Assembly (NCBI GenBank): GCA_966212505.1
Contig: CBIHRS010000009.1
Coordinates: 62,001 to 126,000 of the forward strand
Length of the DNA stretch: 64,000 bases
DNA from: CAMLIZ01 sp966212505
GTDB taxonomy: Bacteria; Pseudomonadota; Gammaproteobacteria; Burkholderiales; Burkholderiaceae_C
Reading direction: 5' to 3'
The notes under the pieces were generated by a model. It was not told where the DNA came from. It saw only the letters and a list, made by a program, of their open reading frames with translations, and did not search any database. Of the stretch, positions 23,788 through 32,091 are shown piece by piece. The translations under genes were made by a program, and so were the position numbers. The first letter of the stretch is position 1; every line of letters starts with the position of its first letter.

Positions 23788-24645
23788 TCAAGCGCTTGCC
23801 GGTGAACTCGACGCCCGCGCACGCTCTCGCCGCCACGCGCCGGGACTCTGCCCGGTGTGCGCCCGGAAGACCCGCGACAGCGCCGTCTCGCCGCTGTAGC
23901 CGACCTGCGCCGCGATGTGCTTGAGCGGGTGGCCCTGCCCGAGCAGTTCCTGCGCGATACCGATGCGCCAGGCCTGCAAGTAGGCCCCGGGCGGGACGCC
24001 AACCGTCGAACGGAACGCGACGGCAAACGATGTTCTCGACATCCCGGCCTGCGCCGCGAGATCTTCAAGCGACCAATCGCGCTGGGGCTGCTCGTGGATG
24101 GCGGTCAGCGCGTTGCGCAGCCGTTCGTCGGCCAGCCCCGCCAGCATCCCGGAGCCGACGCGCGCCTCTTCCATCAGCACGCGAAGCACCAGGATCAGCA
24201 ACGCCTCGAACAGGCGATCGAGCATGGCCTGGCGGCCACAGTGGGCCGAGTCGGCCTCCGCGAACAGCAGCGTCAGCACCGGTTGCAGGCTGGGCACGCT
24301 CGCCAGTTCGAGCTGCACCACGTCCGGTAGCGCCGCCGCGATCGGGTTCGTTGGCCCACCCTGGAACTCGATGTGCGCGCACACCATGTCGACACCCCGA
24401 CGGGAGTCGGTGATGAAACGCCGCGGCATCGGCCTGGGGTAGAGCAGCAGGCTGGGGGTCTTCACCTCCACCTTGCGAGGCTTGCGCCGGCCCAGATGCT
24501 CGACCTGAAGACCGCCATGGCGAACGACGTGGAGCTGGCCACGGTGCTCATCCTCGCCGATCGAGTTGACGCCGCACAGAGCGCCCGACTGGAAGGTTCG
24601 CGCCGAGGCGGAGAAGCGGGCAAAGAGAGCAGCCAGTCGGTCCAT
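23788..24645 (-). CDS. AraC-family transcriptional regulator
   Basis: The 285-residue protein has an N-terminal cupin-like sensor half (about 1-180, e.g. HVVRHGGLQVE) and two helix-turn-helix motifs at the C-terminus: WSLEDLAAQAGMSRTSFA and PLKHIAAQVGYSGETALSR, then FRAHTGQSPGAWRR. This is the AraC/cupin_6 arrangement. The ATG at 24645 is used; one at 24687 would add 14 residues. It is divergent from an esterase gene 150 bases away, which it probably regulates. The open frame runs far upstream through the esterase gene, but that part is antisense. Confidence 0.9.
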   Translation of the reverse strand: MDRLAALFARFSASARTFQSGALCGVNSIGEDEHRGQLHVVRHGGLQVEHLGRRKPRKVEVKTPSLLLYPRPMPRRFITDSRRGVDMVCAHIEFQGGPTNPIAAALPDVVQLELASVPSLQPVLTLLFAEADSAHCGRQAMLDRLFEALLILVLRVLMEEARVGSGMLAGLADERLRNALTAIHEQPQRDWSLEDLAAQAGMSRTSFAVAFRSTVGVPPGAYLQAWRIGIAQELLGQGHPLKHIAAQVGYSGETALSRVFRAHTGQSPGAWRRERARASSSPASA

Positions 24646-24795
24646 TGAACGATTCGATAAGTTTTGCGGCCTAGAAGATAACATCCGTTCGGAATTGACG
24701 GGCAAAGTGCAGGTCATCGACAGCGGCTTCTCGCTCGCAAGCAGGAGGGGAGACGGTGTCGATCCCAACCATCGACCACCGTTGAAAGGACCGTC
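24646..24795. promoter_or_regulatory. Divergent promoter region, AraC regulator / esterase
   Basis: This 150-base spacer between two divergent genes includes an A/T-richer stretch (about 24650-24700). It is the likely site of both promoters and of the AraC-type binding sites. No direct-repeat operator could be fixed by eye. Confidence 0.4.
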
Positions 24796-25812
24796 ATGAA
24801 ATCGCTTCGCCGACTCTTCGCCTTGTCTTTGACCGCCCTTGCTGCCAGTGCAGCATCGGCCGCCGGCAGCCCAGGCGTCGAAAGCCACACGCAAGCGTTC
24901 CTCGAAGCGCTGGCCAAAGGCGGCGGGCAGCCGCTGGAAACCCTGCCGCCGGCCCAGGCGCGCCAGGTTCTCGTGGGTGCCCAGGCCGGTGCCAGGTTGC
25001 CCGCGGCCGAGGTCAGCGAGAAGACCATCCAGGTCGACGGCAAGCCGGTCAAGCTCAACATCGTCCGCCCCGCGGGGGCAACGGGCGTGCTGCCGGTCTT
25101 CGTGTTCGTCCACGGCGGCGGCTGGATCCTGGGCGACTTCCCGACGCACGAGCGCTTCGTCCGCGATCTGGTCGTCGATTCCGGGGCGGCCGCGGTGTTC
25201 GTGAACTACACGCCTTCGCCCGAGGCCCGCTACCCCGTCGCACTGAACGAGATCTACGGCGCGACCAAGTGGGTGGCCGAGCACGGCAGCGAGATCGGCG
25301 TCGACGGCAAGCGCCTCGCGATCGCGGGCAACAGCGTCGGCGGCAACATGGCCGCGGCGACCGCGCTGATGGCCAAGGCGAAGAACGGCCCGGCGATCAA
25401 GGCACAGGTGCTGTTCTGGCCGGTGACCAACGCCAGCTTCGAGAACGCTTCCTACGACGAGTTCGAGAGCAACCACTTCCTGACGCGGCCGATGATGAAG
25501 TGGTTCTGGGACGCCTACACGACCGACCCGAAGCAACGCCAGGAAATCTACGCCTCGCCTCTGCTGGCCTCGACGGAACAGCTCAAGGGCCTGCCGCCGG
25601 CACTGGTCATCACGGCCGAGAAGGACGTTCTGCGTGACGAGGGCGAGGCCTACGGCCGCAAGCTGGATGCGGCGGGCGTGCCCACGGTGGTGACCCGGTA
25701 CAACGGCATGATCCACGACTTCGGGTTGCTGAATGTCCTGTCGTCGATCCCGGGCACCCGCGCGGCGCTGCACCAGGCCAGCGAGGAACTCAGGGCACGG
25801 CTGAAGCCGTGA
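24796..25812 (+). CDS. Exported alpha/beta hydrolase, HSL-type esterase
   Basis: The 338-residue protein carries a signal peptide (LTALAASAASA) and an alpha/beta hydrolase fold of the hormone-sensitive-lipase class. Seen: the oxyanion motif HGGGW; the nucleophile elbow GNSVGG, where GDSAGG is more usual; an acid in AEKDVLRDEG; and the histidine in MIHDFG. It should hydrolyse small acyl or aryl esters in the periplasm or outside the cell; the substrate is unknown. It is divergent from, and probably controlled by, the AraC-type regulator. Confidence 0.88.
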   Translation: MKSLRRLFALSLTALAASAASAAGSPGVESHTQAFLEALAKGGGQPLETLPPAQARQVLVGAQAGARLPAAEVSEKTIQVDGKPVKLNIVRPAGATGVLPVFVFVHGGGWILGDFPTHERFVRDLVVDSGAAAVFVNYTPSPEARYPVALNEIYGATKWVAEHGSEIGVDGKRLAIAGNSVGGNMAAATALMAKAKNGPAIKAQVLFWPVTNASFENASYDEFESNHFLTRPMMKWFWDAYTTDPKQRQEIYASPLLASTEQLKGLPPALVITAEKDVLRDEGEAYGRKLDAAGVPTVVTRYNGMIHDFGLLNVLSSIPGTRAALHQASEELRARLKP

Positions 25813-25845
25813 ACTGCCGGAGGCGCGTTCGATCGGGCGGGCGCA

Positions 25846-25870
25846 GAACGAGCCCAATTCGGGCTCGTTC
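25846..25870. terminator. Hairpin after esterase gene
   Basis: GAACGAGCCC and GGGCTCGTTC form a perfect 10-bp inverted repeat with a five-base loop, 33 bases after the esterase stop. There is no clear T-run behind it, so it is terminator-like rather than a textbook terminator. Confidence 0.5.
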
Positions 25871-26000
25871 GCTTGAAATTGGCGGCCAAGGTGGACAAAC
25901 CTCCTCCTGGCGGCGCGCGATCAGGCGAGGCATGCCCGGTCCAACCCGGCACCGCGACTTGATCGCTCACTGGGCGATCGGGCCAATCGCCCGCTCGTTG

Positions 26001-26030
26001 TCACTGCCAGAGGTCAGCTTCTGGCAGTGA
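26001..26030. repeat. 11-bp inverted repeat upstream of Gly-rich gene pair
   Basis: TCACTGCCAGA (26001-26011) and TCTGGCAGTGA (26020-26030) are perfect inverted copies separated by eight bases. It lies about 180 bases upstream of the glycine-rich gene; it could be an operator or a hairpin ending upstream transcription. A second dyad, GGGCGAT with ATCGCCC, lies just before it near 25973-25993. Confidence 0.5.
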
Positions 26031-26211
26031 CTACCCATTCAAGCACGTCGACGGAAGCGGCCGGCTGTGCAGTGGCAGTCGATCGTGATCGTCAGTTTTG
26101 ACGATGCTCCACGCAGGCCCTCTCGCTAGCCTTTTGTAGATCGCATGCTGTGTTCTGCTGCGTAGCGCCGAATCTAGCGGGCGAAGCGATTCAACTTCAG
26201 GGAGCAACGCA

Positions 26212-26892
26212 ATGGCCAAATGGATCGTGCAGGGCGACGACGCGCCCCAGATTCCTCCAGACCCGAACGACTACGTGCCGGGGCAGATGCCGAAGTTCAA
26301 TCCGCCCAAGGCGGCCAACGGCGACGACAGCGGCGCGCTGTGGTGGGACCACGACGACCCCGGCGCGCCAGGCGCCCAAGGCTATTCCGGCGTAGCGGGC
26401 GCGCTCGGCAGCGACGGACTCAACGGCGGCAACACGCCCCAGGGCGTGAAGCTCGTCATCCCCAGCGACACCAGCGGCATCGTGACGCTCGTGCTGGCGG
26501 GCGGCAACGGCCAGCCGGGCGGGAGAGGCGGCGTCGGCGGCATGGGCGGCGAAGGTCAGGACGGAGGTGACGGAGACGACGAGCAACCTGCCGGCGCGGG
26601 CGGCAAAGGAGGCAATGGCGGGTTCGGCGGTGCGGGTGGCCGAGGTGGCGACGGCGGCACGGCGTTCGATGTCGATGTGCTGCTGGAAGGCAACAGCTAT
26701 GCGTCAGTCATCCAGCAGACGCATCAGGGCCTCGGCGGCATCGGAGGCCGTGGCGGCGCAGGCGGGCCTCCGGGGCCGGGTGCCAAGGCGGGTAACAACG
26801 GCCCCGTCGCTCCGCCGGGCGATCCCGTCGGCGAAGGGCCTCGAGGTGGGCGCGGCAAGGACGGCGCGCTGGGTCGCTTCCATCTCCTGTAG
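26212..26892 (+). CDS. Glycine-rich, collagen-like protein (226 aa)
   Basis: After an acidic, proline-containing N-terminal part the protein is dominated by GG- and GxG-type repeats: PGAPGAQGYSG near residue 50, a dense run around residues 100-150 (GGRGGVGGMGGEGQDGGDG) and again at 170-215. Such sequence can form polyglycine- or collagen-like rods. No signal peptide or membrane segment is visible. GGGAG lies about 8 bases before the ATG. It is followed 35 bases later by an unknown gene with its own good ribosome site, and the two probably form an operon. Confidence 0.72.
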   Translation: MAKWIVQGDDAPQIPPDPNDYVPGQMPKFNPPKAANGDDSGALWWDHDDPGAPGAQGYSGVAGALGSDGLNGGNTPQGVKLVIPSDTSGIVTLVLAGGNGQPGGRGGVGGMGGEGQDGGDGDDEQPAGAGGKGGNGGFGGAGGRGGDGGTAFDVDVLLEGNSYASVIQQTHQGLGGIGGRGGAGGPPGPGAKAGNNGPVAPPGDPVGEGPRGGRGKDGALGRFHLL

Positions 26893-26927
26893 TCCGCAGA
26901 ACACTCTTTGCTTCAAGGAGCAGCTTC

Positions 26928-27773
26928 ATGAACCTCGCATCAACACAATGCGACTGCCCTGATCCCGTGGGATCCACCTCCTCCGGCGTGACCGTCGAGT
27001 GGGACCACTCGGTGCAGGATCCGTCGATCGACCGGGCCTTGTTCGTCTTCACCGAGGTGGCCAGTCAACAGGCGACCTCGGTCGAGATCCGCAGGAGCAT
27101 CCATACCTGCGTCGCGCTCGCGCTGGGGGTCTATCGCGTCACCGCTTTTGCCAAAGGCCTGGAGACGTACCGCGATGTCGTCGAACTGCGGTCCAGCACA
27201 CCGACGCGCCTCGCGCCGAGGCTGACCGAGGGCAGCACGAAGACCAAGACTTTCGAGTCCGTGCTCGAGCGCTTGCAGATCGTCGGACCGATCGACACGC
27301 CAGACCTGGAGGTGCCGCGCAACACCAGAGTGGTGCTGGACTCGTCGAACGCGAAATTCGTGAATCACTGGCGGCCGGTGATCCTGTCCGACGCGTCGAT
27401 CGCCAAGAAGGCGTTCGGCAATTCCGACTCATTGTTTTCGGGCGGCCTGCCTCGTTATGCGATGTCGACCTCTTCCGGCGCTTCGCGCGACGAGTTGGTT
27501 CGGGCCGCGGCGCGCGAATATGTATTCGGCAGTTCCGAGCACGCAAAGGCATGGCTGAGCGACATCAATTCCGCCGTCTTCGACGAGTCGATGGCGCTGT
27601 CGGCCTTCCTGCTGGGCACCGTGACGATCAATGCGGGGGGCGTGCTCGAGGTGGGCACCAAGTCTCACCTGCTCATCTGCCGCAAGCTGCGCATGCACGT
27701 GGCATCCACGCTGTTGGTTCGGGGCCAGGGACCGGCACTGGTGGAGCCGCTGGCGATCGAGACGTTCTGCTGA
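26928..27773 (+). CDS. Hypothetical protein, partner of Gly-rich gene (281 aa)
   Basis: AAGGAG lies 6 bases before the ATG. The protein has no signal peptide. Its middle part has a beta-rich look (TVEWDHSVQDPSIDRALF, GVYRVTAFAKGLETY), and a later stretch, FLLGTVTINAGGVLEVG, resembles a short beta-solenoid turn. No family was recognised. Codon use matches the surrounding high-GC genes, unlike the 17-22 kb segment. Position suggests joint work with the Gly-rich protein. Confidence 0.66.
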   Translation: MNLASTQCDCPDPVGSTSSGVTVEWDHSVQDPSIDRALFVFTEVASQQATSVEIRRSIHTCVALALGVYRVTAFAKGLETYRDVVELRSSTPTRLAPRLTEGSTKTKTFESVLERLQIVGPIDTPDLEVPRNTRVVLDSSNAKFVNHWRPVILSDASIAKKAFGNSDSLFSGGLPRYAMSTSSGASRDELVRAAAREYVFGSSEHAKAWLSDINSAVFDESMALSAFLLGTVTINAGGVLEVGTKSHLLICRKLRMHVASTLLVRGQGPALVEPLAIETFC

Positions 27774-27978
27774 AGTTCCGAGGGGCCACGCCTTCATAGG
27801 CTTCGCCAGCCTCGCCCTCGAGGGCAGCACCCCACATCGCTGGCGTCGATGACCAGGCCTGCACATGTTCTAGCTGATGCCATTCGGATCACGAAAACGT
27901 TGGACCGTCACGGCCCCTCCGCAGGCCGCGAGTCAGCGTTCGCGAGTTGTTCAGATCTTCCCTGGAGTGCGTCGGCCG

Positions 27979-28125
27979 TCACTGCCTGCGAATGTTTTCG
28001 CCCCGCTCGATCAGGCGCAATCCACCGTCGCACATTCGAGCCGTTTCAGTGCGATCGAGGCCGACGAGCAAGGCGTTGCGAAATGCCACCGAATTGCGGT
28101 TGGAGGCCGTGGAGAGCGTGCGCAT
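27979..28125 (-). CDS. Possible 48-aa protein downstream of Crp/Fnr gene
   Basis: The short ORF encodes a basic, arginine- and asparagine-rich peptide starting MRTLSTASNRNSVAFRNALL. AAGGGG lies 6 bases before the ATG, and the gene follows the Crp/Fnr stop by 36 bases on the same strand. No family was recognised. The overlapping plus-strand ORF has no ribosome site. The support is positional only. Confidence 0.35.
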   Translation of the reverse strand: MRTLSTASNRNSVAFRNALLVGLDRTETARMCDGGLRLIERGENIRRQ

Positions 28126-28161
28126 CTGATTCCCCTTCTATGGAATGTGGCGGTCATTCAC

Positions 28162-28923
28162 CTACCTCTGCAAAGCCAAGTCTGCGCGCCGTTCACTCCT
28201 TGCGCGATAGCCTTCCCGCCGCGGCAGCAAGCGTTCGTACTCGTTCTTCACCACGCGATAACACTCGCAGGCTTCTGACTCCAGTCCGGTGATGTTCAGC
28301 ACGCGGACATACCCACGGGCATAGCGGATCAGCTCCAGACCCTGCAACCGTAGCTCGCATTCCGACACACCCTCGCGCCTCACACCGAGCAGGTGCGCGA
28401 GCTGTTCCTGCGTGATCTTGAGTTCGTCGCCATCGCTTCGATCAACGCCCATTAGCAACCTCCGGCTCAGGCGCTGCAACAGGCTGTGATGCCGGCCGCA
28501 GAATGCCGTTTGCGCAATCTGCGTGATCAGCGCTTGCATGCTGCAGAGCATCAGGTGCATGACCTCCGCCGAGCGAGAGAACTCTTCCCTGGCTGCGCCC
28601 CCCCGCAATCGCAAGGCATGGCCGGCGGCTTGCACGACGGCCTGTCCCGGAAGCGCCGTGCCGTCCATGAAGAGCTCCATACCGACAAGTCCCTCGCGGC
28701 CGATGAGCGCGATCTCGGTCGACGCCCCCTCCTTCGAGGTGTGCAGCAGGGAAACGCTAGCAGTCGTCGGAAACCAGAGATGGCCGAGGCGATCACGCGG
28801 CTCATGCAATACACGCCCCGCCAGCAACGCCACCGATTCGAGATGCGGCAGCCATCCGCGCGCAACCGCTTCCGGCAGCGCACGGAGCAGCTGGTTCTGC
28901 TGCAGATCCGACAAGGTCGTCAT
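28162..28923 (-). CDS. Crp/Fnr-family transcriptional regulator
   Basis: The 253-residue protein has an N-terminal cyclic-nucleotide-binding-type beta barrel (about 10-130, with HLWFPTTASVSLL and GREGLVGMELFMDG) and a C-terminal Crp-type helix-turn-helix (LKITQEQLAHLLGVRREGVSE, about 175-200). The Fnr N-terminal cysteine cluster is absent, so an iron-sulfur oxygen sensor is unlikely; the ligand is unknown. The C-terminal 35 residues are rich in Arg and Glu. It is divergent from rtcB about 490 bases away, with a small ORF on each side on its own strand. Confidence 0.88.
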   Translation of the reverse strand: MTTLSDLQQNQLLRALPEAVARGWLPHLESVALLAGRVLHEPRDRLGHLWFPTTASVSLLHTSKEGASTEIALIGREGLVGMELFMDGTALPGQAVVQAAGHALRLRGGAAREEFSRSAEVMHLMLCSMQALITQIAQTAFCGRHHSLLQRLSRRLLMGVDRSDGDELKITQEQLAHLLGVRREGVSECELRLQGLELIRYARGYVRVLNITGLESEACECYRVVKNEYERLLPRREGYRARSERRADLALQR

Positions 28924-28927
28924 ACCG

Positions 28928-29227
28928 TCAACTTTCGGCGAGATTCAACTGATCCGGGAGCGGCGTCCGCGTAACGTCAGGCAAGGCTGCGCGGATCGCC
29001 GGCGATGCCGATCCTGACGAGTGCATGTCCGTCACCATCGTGGTGCAGCGGCGCGACGACAACGCCCCTGGGCCACAAACAGGTGCAGCTCTGTTGCGCG
29101 AAGAAGTCGAGCAGCGCCACGGCGCAGCGGCCGCGGGTCTCGGTCGTATTCGGGACTTCGTGATGGCCCACGACCTTGAGACAGTGGCCGCGATGACCGC
29201 CACGATGAGATGGGTGATGGCGTTCAT
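28928..29227 (-). CDS. Small ORF with strong RBS, possibly frameshifted
   Basis: AGGAGG sits 7 bases before this ATG, and the first residues (MNAITHLIVAVIAATV) look like an exported leader. The remaining frame to 28928 is arginine/proline/serine-rich and does not look natural. A second frame, open at least from GTG 29171 to a TGA at 28977, reads much more like a protein (e.g. CAVALLDFFAQQSCTCLW). One reading is a real gene of about 80 residues with a frameshift near 29175; another is two unrelated frames. It lies just upstream of the Crp/Fnr gene on the same strand. Confidence 0.33.
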   Translation of the reverse strand: MNAITHLIVAVIAATVSRSWAITKSRIRPRPAAAAPWRCSTSSRNRAAPVCGPGALSSRRCTTMVTDMHSSGSASPAIRAALPDVTRTPLPDQLNLAES

Positions 29228-29408
29228 GTTGAACCTCCTGCCCGCAGCGTAGGGAGCCGAACGGACGCCGGTCTGTGCGCTGCCGCTCGCATACCGAAGT
29301 GGGTACACGGAGCGGGAACGCGCGCGGCATGCGCCATGTGTCGTACCGCACAGACGACACCGCAGCCCGCGCCTAGGCTCGGCGCATGACCACCGTCTCG
29401 ACCAGCCC

Positions 29409-30839
29409 ATGGACATCCGCCTGCTGAGCCGCCGGGCCCACTGTGAATGGGAGATCGCGCGGCGCGGCGACATGCTTGTCCCAGTGATCATCCACGCCAC
29501 CGAGGCGCTGGTCCGCGAGATGGATGACCAGGTGCGCGAGCAGGCAGTCGGCGTGGCGGGGCTGCCCGGCATCGTGCTCGCCTGCCATGTGATGCCCGAC
29601 GCGCACTGGGACTACGGTTTCCCGATCGGAAGCGTAGCGGCCTTTGATGCCCAGCGGGGCGGCGTGGTCGTGCCCAGCGCAATGGGCTTCGATGTGTCCT
29701 GTGGCGTGCGCTGCCTGCACACGGGCCTTGTGCGCGACGACATCATGCCCTTCCAGCACCGGCTCGCCGACACGCTGTTCGCCCGCATTCCGGTGGGGCC
29801 GGGGAGCCGGGCCTCGCTGCGCCTGAACGACAACCTCATGCACGACATGCTGACCGGCGGCGCCCGGTGGGCGGTGGAGCACGACTGGGGAACGCTGGCC
29901 GACCTGGAGCGCATCGAAGGGCACGGGCAGGTGAAGGAGGCCCAGCCTGGCTGTGTTTCCGATGCCGCCAAGGTCCGGCAGAGCACCGAGATGGGCACGC
30001 TCGGCGATGGCAACCACTACCTCGAAGTGCAGGAGGTGGTGGCGATCCACGATGTCGCGATCGCCGATGCCTACGGACTGAAGCGGGGCGACGTCGTCGT
30101 TGCACTGCATTGCGGTTCGCGCAGCCTGAGCTACCAGGTCGGCATCGACTACCTGCGCCTGATGGCGCAGGCGGCCCCTGCCGTCCGACGCGGCATGCCC
30201 GACAGCGAGCTGGCCTGCACGCCGCTGAAGTCCGAGCTGGGGCAGCGATATCTCGGCGCGATGCGCGCCGCGGCCAACTGCGCGCTGGCCAACCGCCAGA
30301 TCCTCACGCACCTGGTTCGCCAGGTGTTCGGCAGGCTCATCTCGCGCGCCCGGATGCCCTTGCTGTACGACGTGTCGCACAACACCTGCAGGGAGGAAGA
30401 GCATCGCGTCGACGGCGATCTGCGCCACGTCTTCGTGCACCGCAGGGGCGCGACGCAGGCCCTCGGCCCGGGTCATCCCGGCCTGCCCGAGCCGCTGCGG
30501 CAGTCGGGGCAGCCGGTCATGGTGGGCGGTGCGCTGGGCGAGCCGTCGTATGTGCTCGCGGGCATGAACCAGCCCGACGCACTGGCCTTCTCCTCTGCCT
30601 GCCACGGCGCCGGCCGCGCGATCAGCCGCCGCTCCACCCGGAGACACTCGCGCGGCGCCGAGACCGTCGAGGCCCTGGCGGCGCGCGGCATCATCGTGCG
30701 CGGCCCCTCGGGCCGCAGTCTCGTCGAGGAGGCGCCGGGGGACTACAAGAACATGCGCGCAGTGGTGGATGCCGCCGAGATCGCCGGCCTGGCACGCAAG
30801 GTCGCCCGACTGGAACCGCTGATCTGCGTGAAGGGCTGA
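29409..30839 (+). CDS. rtcB: RtcB-family RNA ligase
   Basis: The 476-residue protein belongs to the RtcB family, which joins RNA ends bearing 2',3'-cyclic phosphate or 3'-phosphate with 5'-OH using GTP and a divalent metal. All positions needed for metal and GMP binding appear: PDAHWDYGFPIG, the cysteine in GFDVSCGVR, GDGNHYLE, the histidine in HCGSRS, VSHNTCREEEH, and the guanylylated-histidine motif CHGAGR. Several motifs deviate from the E. coli form (GDGNH, GSRSLSY), which points to a divergent subfamily. No RtcA gene is next to it. Its last 97 bases overlap a convergent PEP-CTERM gene. Confidence 0.9.
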   Translation: MDIRLLSRRAHCEWEIARRGDMLVPVIIHATEALVREMDDQVREQAVGVAGLPGIVLACHVMPDAHWDYGFPIGSVAAFDAQRGGVVVPSAMGFDVSCGVRCLHTGLVRDDIMPFQHRLADTLFARIPVGPGSRASLRLNDNLMHDMLTGGARWAVEHDWGTLADLERIEGHGQVKEAQPGCVSDAAKVRQSTEMGTLGDGNHYLEVQEVVAIHDVAIADAYGLKRGDVVVALHCGSRSLSYQVGIDYLRLMAQAAPAVRRGMPDSELACTPLKSELGQRYLGAMRAAANCALANRQILTHLVRQVFGRLISRARMPLLYDVSHNTCREEEHRVDGDLRHVFVHRRGATQALGPGHPGLPEPLRQSGQPVMVGGALGEPSYVLAGMNQPDALAFSSACHGAGRAISRRSTRRHSRGAETVEALAARGIIVRGPSGRSLVEEAPGDYKNMRAVVDAAEIAGLARKVARLEPLICVKG

Positions 30840-31963
30840 CCGCGATGTCGAGCCATCGCCAGCACCACCAGGCCCAGCAGCAGCATCGCCCAGTTGCCGG
30901 GCTCCGGCATCGACGAGACCGACAGCAGGTAGGCATGCGCCTCGCCGGTCAGGTCGTTGCGGGCCGTGCCGACGATCCAGCCCTGGTCGTTGATGCCACG
31001 CGCATCGGCCAGGTACCAGCCCTCGTCGGCCGCGCGCGGATCGATGTAGCGGTTCAGGTCGGTGACGGCCGTGCCGTTCCACAGGACCGCATGCTGGCCG
31101 ACCGAGGGATCGACCGTGAAGCTCCAGCCGACCACGAGCCCCGCGTTGTTGATCGCCGCAGCAAAGCTGGAATTGCCGGCCAAGTTGTCGAGCTGCGTCA
31201 TGCTGTTGCCATTCCACAGCAGCGCCCTCGCGTTGAGGTTGTTGGGCAGGTAGCCGAAGCCCACCGTCAGGCCCGCGTCGTTGATACCCATCGCCACGCT
31301 CTCCCCGCCGAGGCCGTCCAGTTCGGCAGGGCCCGCGCCGCTCCAGGTCGTCGCGCGATTCGCAAAGGGCGCATAGCCGGCAATGACACTGCCGCCGACG
31401 GCCACGCCGCGATCGTTGATGCCATTCAGGTAGCTGCCGCTGCTGCCCGGCACGCCGCCCAGGTCGGTGCGAGCGCCGCCGCTCCACAGCGTGGCATGCA
31501 CACCGGGAGCACTGGCCACCGTGCTGCCGCCGACGATGCGGCCGGTATTGCTGATGCCGTAGGCGAAGCTGCTGGCGCCGCCCAACGTGCCCAGGTCGGA
31601 GGGCGAGGCGCCGCGCCAGAGCACCGCATGCGTGCCCAGATCGCCGGCCACATCGCTCGCACCGACGATCCTGCCGGCCTCGTTGATCCCGTAGGCACGG
31701 CTGTTGGTGCCCCCCAGCGTGCCGAGGTCGGTCGTCGTGCTGCCGCGCCAGAGGGTGGCATGGACGGCGGAGCCATCGGCCACATCGCTGCTGCCGACGA
31801 CCTGCCCCGCATCGTTGATCGCATATGCGCGGCTGCTGCCGCTGCCGCCCAGCGTACCGAGATCGGTGAAGCGGTAGCCACCGGCATGAACGGCCCCCGA
31901 CGTGCACACGAACACCATGCCGCACACCGCCGCGTGCAGGCATCCCGATCGAACTCGCTTCAT
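30743..31963 (-). CDS. PEP-CTERM protein with HAF repeats
   Basis: A signal peptide (MVFVCTSGAVHA) is followed by about seven repeats of some 45 residues built on DLGTLGG...AYGIN..G.IVG...HA.LW.G, the HAF extracellular repeat, probably a beta-propeller. Near the C-terminus is a PEP-CTERM sorting signal: MPEPGNWAMLLLGLVVLAM then ARHR. Such proteins are processed by an exosortase and are typical of bacteria with XrtA-linked exopolysaccharide loci like the one in this window. Unusually, the frame runs 32 residues past the basic end of the signal, across the 3' end of rtcB. Confidence 0.87.
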   Translation of the reverse strand: MKRVRSGCLHAAVCGMVFVCTSGAVHAGGYRFTDLGTLGGSGSSRAYAINDAGQVVGSSDVADGSAVHATLWRGSTTTDLGTLGGTNSRAYGINEAGRIVGASDVAGDLGTHAVLWRGASPSDLGTLGGASSFAYGISNTGRIVGGSTVASAPGVHATLWSGGARTDLGGVPGSSGSYLNGINDRGVAVGGSVIAGYAPFANRATTWSGAGPAELDGLGGESVAMGINDAGLTVGFGYLPNNLNARALLWNGNSMTQLDNLAGNSSFAAAINNAGLVVGWSFTVDPSVGQHAVLWNGTAVTDLNRYIDPRAADEGWYLADARGINDQGWIVGTARNDLTGEAHAYLLSVSSMPEPGNWAMLLLGLVVLAMARHRGQPFTQISGSSRATLRARPAISAASTTARMFL

Positions 31964-32091
31964 GGTTGCTCCCTTGCTGCTGCCTCGCTGCCCGGTGGCA
32001 GGGGCGGGTCACTCTTTCACGCGCCGTTGGCGCCCAACAAATGCCCAAAGTCATTCAACGTCCCGTGGCGCACGGTGACCTCGGAGGCCAC

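Noticed and set aside
24646..25857. Upstream continuation of the AraC frame (689 codons in total)
   Set aside because: It runs antisense through the esterase gene; only the last 285 codons have domain support.
27877..28278. 133-codon plus-strand ORF overlapping the Crp/Fnr 3' end
   Set aside because: It overlaps the supported regulator gene, has no ribosome site and no recognisable sequence.
29373..32054. 893-codon minus-strand ORF across rtcB and the PEP-CTERM gene
   Set aside because: It is antisense to rtcB and out of frame with the HAF-repeat protein; no domain was seen.
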